DNA of 8,381 nucleotides from Pseudomonadota bacterium (lineage in GTDB: Bacteria; Pseudomonadota; Alphaproteobacteria; Micropepsales; Micropepsaceae): assembly GCA_023427355.1 (NCBI GenBank), contig JAEZBK010000013.1, forward strand, positions 1 to 8,381. The letters are read 5' to 3'. Below, piece by piece: positions 6,526 to 8,381 of this stretch. Position numbers and translations under genes: made by a program. Positions within the stretch are counted from its first letter, which is position 1. Every line of letters begins with the position of its first letter. Below the pieces are notes generated by a model. That model did no database searches. It was not told the DNA's origin and worked only from the letters and a program-made list of their open reading frames with translations.

Positions 6526-6590
6526 GTTCAATCTCTTGGGCCGCGGACTTTAGCCCAGACGGGCGAGGGGGCAAGCGCGGGGAATTGAAC
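6526..6590. repeat. inverted repeat flanking the metY promoter
   Basis: GTTCAAT (6526-6532) and its exact complement ATTGAAC (6584-6590) flank the candidate metY promoter, 51 bases apart. Relative to a start near 6540, one copy lies upstream of the -35 element and the other in the leader just before GGAG. They may be half-sites for a regulator, or may be coincidence, since 7-base pairs occur by chance. Confidence 0.3.
6547..6574 (-). promoter_or_regulatory. candidate metY promoter
   Basis: On the minus strand TTGCCCC (6574-6568), 13 bases, then GCTAAAGT (6554-6547) resembles the Caulobacter housekeeping pattern TTGaCgS-N10-14-GCTAnAWC; the -10 part matches six of eight positions. The transcript would start near 6540, leaving a leader of about 25 bases that holds the GGAG ribosome binding site. 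Such a short leader leaves no room for a SAM riboswitch. Confidence 0.45.
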
Positions 6591-6731
6591 CTCTCGGGAT
6601 AGGCAGCCCCCCCTCCCTCCTGGGGGTGGATAGCGGGACGTGGTGGTGGAACAGGTCTTTCATCGCAACAGGATAGCGCGAAGGCGCATCGCGCGGCAGG
6701 GTGGACAGGCGATGCGCGCGACTTCGGCGCA

Positions 6732-6769
6732 AGCCATGATGCGCGTTGATGAAACGCACGCGCATGGCT
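6732..6769. terminator. imperfect hairpin downstream of the gst gene
   Basis: AGCC-ATG-ATGCGCG (6732-6745) can pair with CGCGCAT-GGCT (6759-6769), giving an 11-base-pair stem with a 3-base bulge and a 13-base loop. It begins 11 bases after the stop of the leftward gst gene. A transcript-ending or 3'-stabilising role is plausible, but no T-run follows on the minus strand. Confidence 0.35.
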
Positions 6770-6780
6770 GTGGGATATGG

Positions 6781-7392
6781 TCAACCGATATGGGCGATGC
6801 CCAGGTCGCTTTCGATGCGGCCGACCCAGGCCTTGAGGCGCGGCCAGCGTGACAGGTCGAGCTTCGCGTCGGCAGCGAAGCGCGTATAGGCGACCAGCGC
6901 GATGTCGGCGAGGGTCATGCGGTTGCCGACAAAGTAATCCCGCGCCGCCAGATGATCGGCCATCAGCGCCAGCGCCTTTTCGCTTTTCTCGACCAGGGCG
7001 GGGGTGATCTCGCTGTCGGACTTTTTCAGGTAGAGCCGCTGGAAGCGCAGCACCGCCACGGCGGGTTCGTGGGAATATTGTTCCCAGAACAGCCATTGAT
7101 ACATCAGCGCGCGGTGATAGGCGTCGGCGGGGATCAGGTCGGAGCCCTCGGCCAGGTGCAGGATGATGGCGTTGGACTGGCTGAGCACGGAATTGTCGGC
7201 CAGCCGCAAAACCGGCACCTGGCCCGCCGGATTCATCGCCAGGAATTCGGGCGTGCGGGTTTCGGACTTCAGGACGCTGACCTCGACCCAGTCATGGGCG
7301 ATGCCCAGCAGGTCGCAGACAAACTTCACCTTCAGGCAATTGCCGGAGATGGAATCGCCGAAGACGGTGAGGGTGGCGTTGTCGAGCGACAT
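6781..7392 (-). CDS. glutathione S-transferase family protein
   Basis: A 203-residue cytosolic GST-like protein that should conjugate or exchange glutathione on electrophilic or peroxide substrates; the particular substrate is not evident. The N-terminal thioredoxin-like domain (about 6-82) shows GDSISGNCLKVK (12-23), with Ser14 or Ser16 as likely thiol-activating residue, NPAGQVPVL (54-62) with the cis-proline Pro60, and SQSNAIILHLA (71-81), the glutathione gamma-glutamyl site with Q-S in place of the common E-S. The all-helical C-terminal domain (about 92-200) has the N-capping motif MTLADIALVAYT (159-170). ATG 7392 is preceded by GGAG (7399-7402) with 6-base spacing, which favours it over the ATG at 7416. 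A promoter-like element with direct repeats lies upstream. No linked regulator or catabolic gene gives its role. Confidence 0.92.
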   Translation of the reverse strand: MSLDNATLTVFGDSISGNCLKVKFVCDLLGIAHDWVEVSVLKSETRTPEFLAMNPAGQVPVLRLADNSVLSQSNAIILHLAEGSDLIPADAYHRALMYQWLFWEQYSHEPAVAVLRFQRLYLKKSDSEITPALVEKSEKALALMADHLAARDYFVGNRMTLADIALVAYTRFAADAKLDLSRWPRLKAWVGRIESDLGIAHIG

Positions 7393-7504
7393 GGGTGGCT
7401 CCGTGTGGGGCGCCATCCTGCCTGAGTTGAGCGTGGCTGCAAGGGTGTGCCGGGCAGCTTCTGTCTGGGTGGCCCGTTCCTACGCTGTCGCTACGCACTG
7501 CGGT

Positions 7505-7533
7505 GCCATGACACTTATACCAGGGCCATGACA
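7505..7533 (-). promoter_or_regulatory. extended -10 promoter bracketed by direct repeats, upstream of gst
   Basis: On the minus strand the sequence reads TGTCATGGC (7533-7525), CCTGGTATAAG (7524-7514), TGTCATGGC (7513-7505). The middle holds TGG-TATAAG, a good extended -10 element, exactly flanked by two identical 9-base repeats 20 bases apart, two helical turns. No good -35 is seen. This suggests an activator- or repressor-controlled promoter giving gst a leader of about 115 bases. The rest of the gap 7393-7566 shows nothing I can name. Confidence 0.4.
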
Positions 7534-7566
7534 GCTGGGGTGTGGCATGGCGGGAGTGATGTCAGG

Positions 7567-8082
7567 CTATAGCCGTTTGAGCGAGCCGCCCTTGCCGAAC
7601 AGCAAGGGCTTCCTGTTATCGATCACCTTGCGGTTGATGCCCAGCCAGCCCATCTCGCCCGAGAAGCGGCCATGCTCGATCTTGGGGCAGCGGTCCATGA
7701 TGACGGTGAGGCCGGCATCGGCGGCGATCTTCTCGGCTTCTTCGCTGATGACGCCCAGCTGCATCCACAGCACCTTGATGCCCAGCCGGTCTTTTTCTTC
7801 AACCGCCTCGCGCGCGATGGCCGGGGCGTATTTTGCCTCGCGGAAGATATCCACCATGTCCACCGGGGCAGGCACCTCCTTGAGGCTGGCGTAAACCTGC
7901 TGGCCCAGGATGGTCTTGCCCGCCGCACCGGGGTTCACCGGAATCACCGTGTAGCCCTTGTTCAGCAGATACATCATCGCGAAATAGGAGGGCCTGATCT
8001 CGTTGGCCGACGCGCCGACCATGGCGATGGTCTTGACGCTGCGCAGGATGGTCTTGATCAGGGTGTCTGGATAGCTGGGCAT
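7567..8082 (-). CDS. CoA-binding domain protein (YccU-like)
   Basis: A 171-residue cytoplasmic protein with a Rossmann-like CoA_binding_2 fold. The nucleotide-binding loop is AMVGASANEIRPSYF (20-34), followed by VIPVNPG (46-52) after the second strand, LWMQLGV (105-111), and MDRCPKIEH (129-137) near the conserved end of the domain. Such proteins bind CoA or acyl-CoA, but their function is generally unknown; Cys132 is conserved in the family. ATG 8082 is chosen although only a poor ribosome binding site precedes it, because the homologous region starts at once and longer readings would run into the divergent oxidoreductase gene. The 79-base gap to that gene holds the stress promoter of the latter. 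The C-terminal 30 residues extend beyond the core domain. Confidence 0.9.
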   Translation of the reverse strand: MPSYPDTLIKTILRSVKTIAMVGASANEIRPSYFAMMYLLNKGYTVIPVNPGAAGKTILGQQVYASLKEVPAPVDMVDIFREAKYAPAIAREAVEEKDRLGIKVLWMQLGVISEEAEKIAADAGLTVIMDRCPKIEHGRFSGEMGWLGINRKVIDNRKPLLFGKGGSLKRL

Positions 8083-8109
8083 GGCAGCAATGTAACCATC
8101 CGGGCGCAC

Positions 8110-8134
8110 GGAACAATGGCGGGGCGGGAACGTT
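8110..8134 (+). promoter_or_regulatory. EcfG-type general-stress promoter of the FAD oxidoreductase gene
   Basis: GGAAC (8110-8114), 16 bases, CGTT (8131-8134) is an exact match to the EcfG/SigT consensus of alphaproteobacteria, with the -10 element ending 27 bases before the ATG at 8162. This is the same geometry as the promoter of the hemerythrin-like gene (26 bases). The -10 part lies in the 8-base palindrome GAACGTTC (8128-8135). Confidence 0.65.
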
Positions 8135-8161
8135 CGGTTGGCATAGTCGCAATGGATTTCC

Positions 8162-8381
8162 ATGCCTGATCTTATTACCCCTGGTGGCCCCAAGGATTTG
8201 CGCACCGGCCAGTCGGTCTGGAGCCATACGCGCCACCCGCCGCTGGCCACCCATGCGCTGCGCGGCAGCATCAAGGCCGACATCGCCATCGTTGGCGCCG
8301 GGATCAGCGGCGCTTTCATGGCCCATGCCTTTGCCGGGCGTGGGGACCAGGTGGTGGTGCTGGACCGGCGCGACCCGGGCC
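8162..8381 (+). CDS. FAD-dependent oxidoreductase (DAO family), 5' part only
   Basis: The first 73 codons of a gene that runs off the window. The N-terminal stretch (about 1-38, with TGQSVWSHTRHPP) precedes a dinucleotide-binding fold: IAIVGAGISGAF (41-52) gives the GxGxxG loop at Gly45-Gly47-Gly50, and VVVLDRRDPG (64-73) ends the second strand with Asp68, expected to hold the FAD ribose. This beginning fits DAO-type amine or amino-acid oxidases in which the flavin site follows a short leader; the substrate part is outside the window. ATG 8162 has a weak GGA (8154-8156) 5 bases upstream. No signal peptide is seen. It is probably stress-induced, judging from the upstream EcfG-type promoter. 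Confidence 0.85.
   Translation, partial: MPDLITPGGPKDLRTGQSVWSHTRHPPLATHALRGSIKADIAIVGAGISGAFMAHAFAGRGDQVVVLDRRDPG

Noticed and set aside
6547..6600. Possible SAM-II riboswitch upstream of metY, prompted by GCTAAA
   Set aside because: The other conserved parts (a TGATTT-like loop segment, a TTAAA segment and the P1 stem) are not found, and GCTAAA fits a -10 element with TTGCCCC 13 bases upstream.
5880..6602. 240-codon plus-strand frame opposite metY
   Set aside because: Low-complexity shadow rich in Gly, Asp and Val; metY on the other strand is complete with its PLP lysine and ribosome binding site.
6607..6626. Runs of C and G (C7-T-C3-T-C2-T-G5) as a G-quadruplex or terminator
   Set aside because: Only short, irregular G-tracts would form on the minus strand, the pairing is a simple 5-base stem, and nothing ties it to a function.
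6550..6765. 71-codon open frame on the minus strand between gst and metY
   Set aside because: It has no recognisable domain, an arginine/proline-rich composition typical of GC-rich noncoding frames, begins inside a hairpin and would run across the metY promoter.

Overview
The window is a GC-rich stretch of a bacterial chromosome, almost certainly from an alphaproteobacterium. The evidence is the fabH-ihfA-merR gene order, a COX15-type (cysteine-poor) heme A synthase, a DUF2842 membrane protein, two intergenic promoters matching the alphaproteobacterial general-stress (EcfG-type) consensus GGAAC-N16-CGTT, and housekeeping promoters resembling the Caulobacter form. I cannot name the genus. No mobile element, CRISPR array, phage gene or defence system is visible, and I found no new multi-gene system. 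The most useful observations concern regulation.

Layout. Positions 1-2059 (+ strand) hold fabH (fatty acid initiation), ihfA (IHF alpha), a cysteine-free MerR-family regulator starting at TTG, and tRNA-Pro(GGG). Positions 2131-2742 (- strand) encode a hemerythrin-like di-iron protein that converges on the tRNA. Divergent from it is a fumarylacetoacetate-hydrolase-family enzyme (2858-3703, +). Its stop codon interlocks with that of a small GNAT-like protein (3700-3999, -), which overlaps and follows a two-helix DUF2842 protein (3966-4184, -). Divergent from that pair is heme A synthase (4221-5255, +). Its 3' end overlaps by 9 bases the O-acetylhomoserine sulfhydrylase gene metY (5247-6515, -). 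Then come a glutathione S-transferase (6781-7392, -), a CoA-binding-domain protein (7567-8082, -) and the start of a FAD-dependent oxidoreductase (8162 to the window end, +).

How the genes relate. The first block is core growth machinery. The rest is a mix of respiratory cofactor synthesis (heme A), methionine synthesis, glutathione-linked chemistry and redox or stress proteins. The hemerythrin-like gene and the FAD oxidoreductase lie more than 5 kb apart but share an identical promoter architecture (GGAAC-N16-CGTT ending 26-27 bases before the start codon). This suggests both belong to the PhyR/EcfG general stress regulon. The other genes are packed tightly, with short or overlapping junctions. 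No gap without a gene exceeds 300 bases; the longest is 6516-6780 (265 bases), which holds the metY promoter region and a hairpin.
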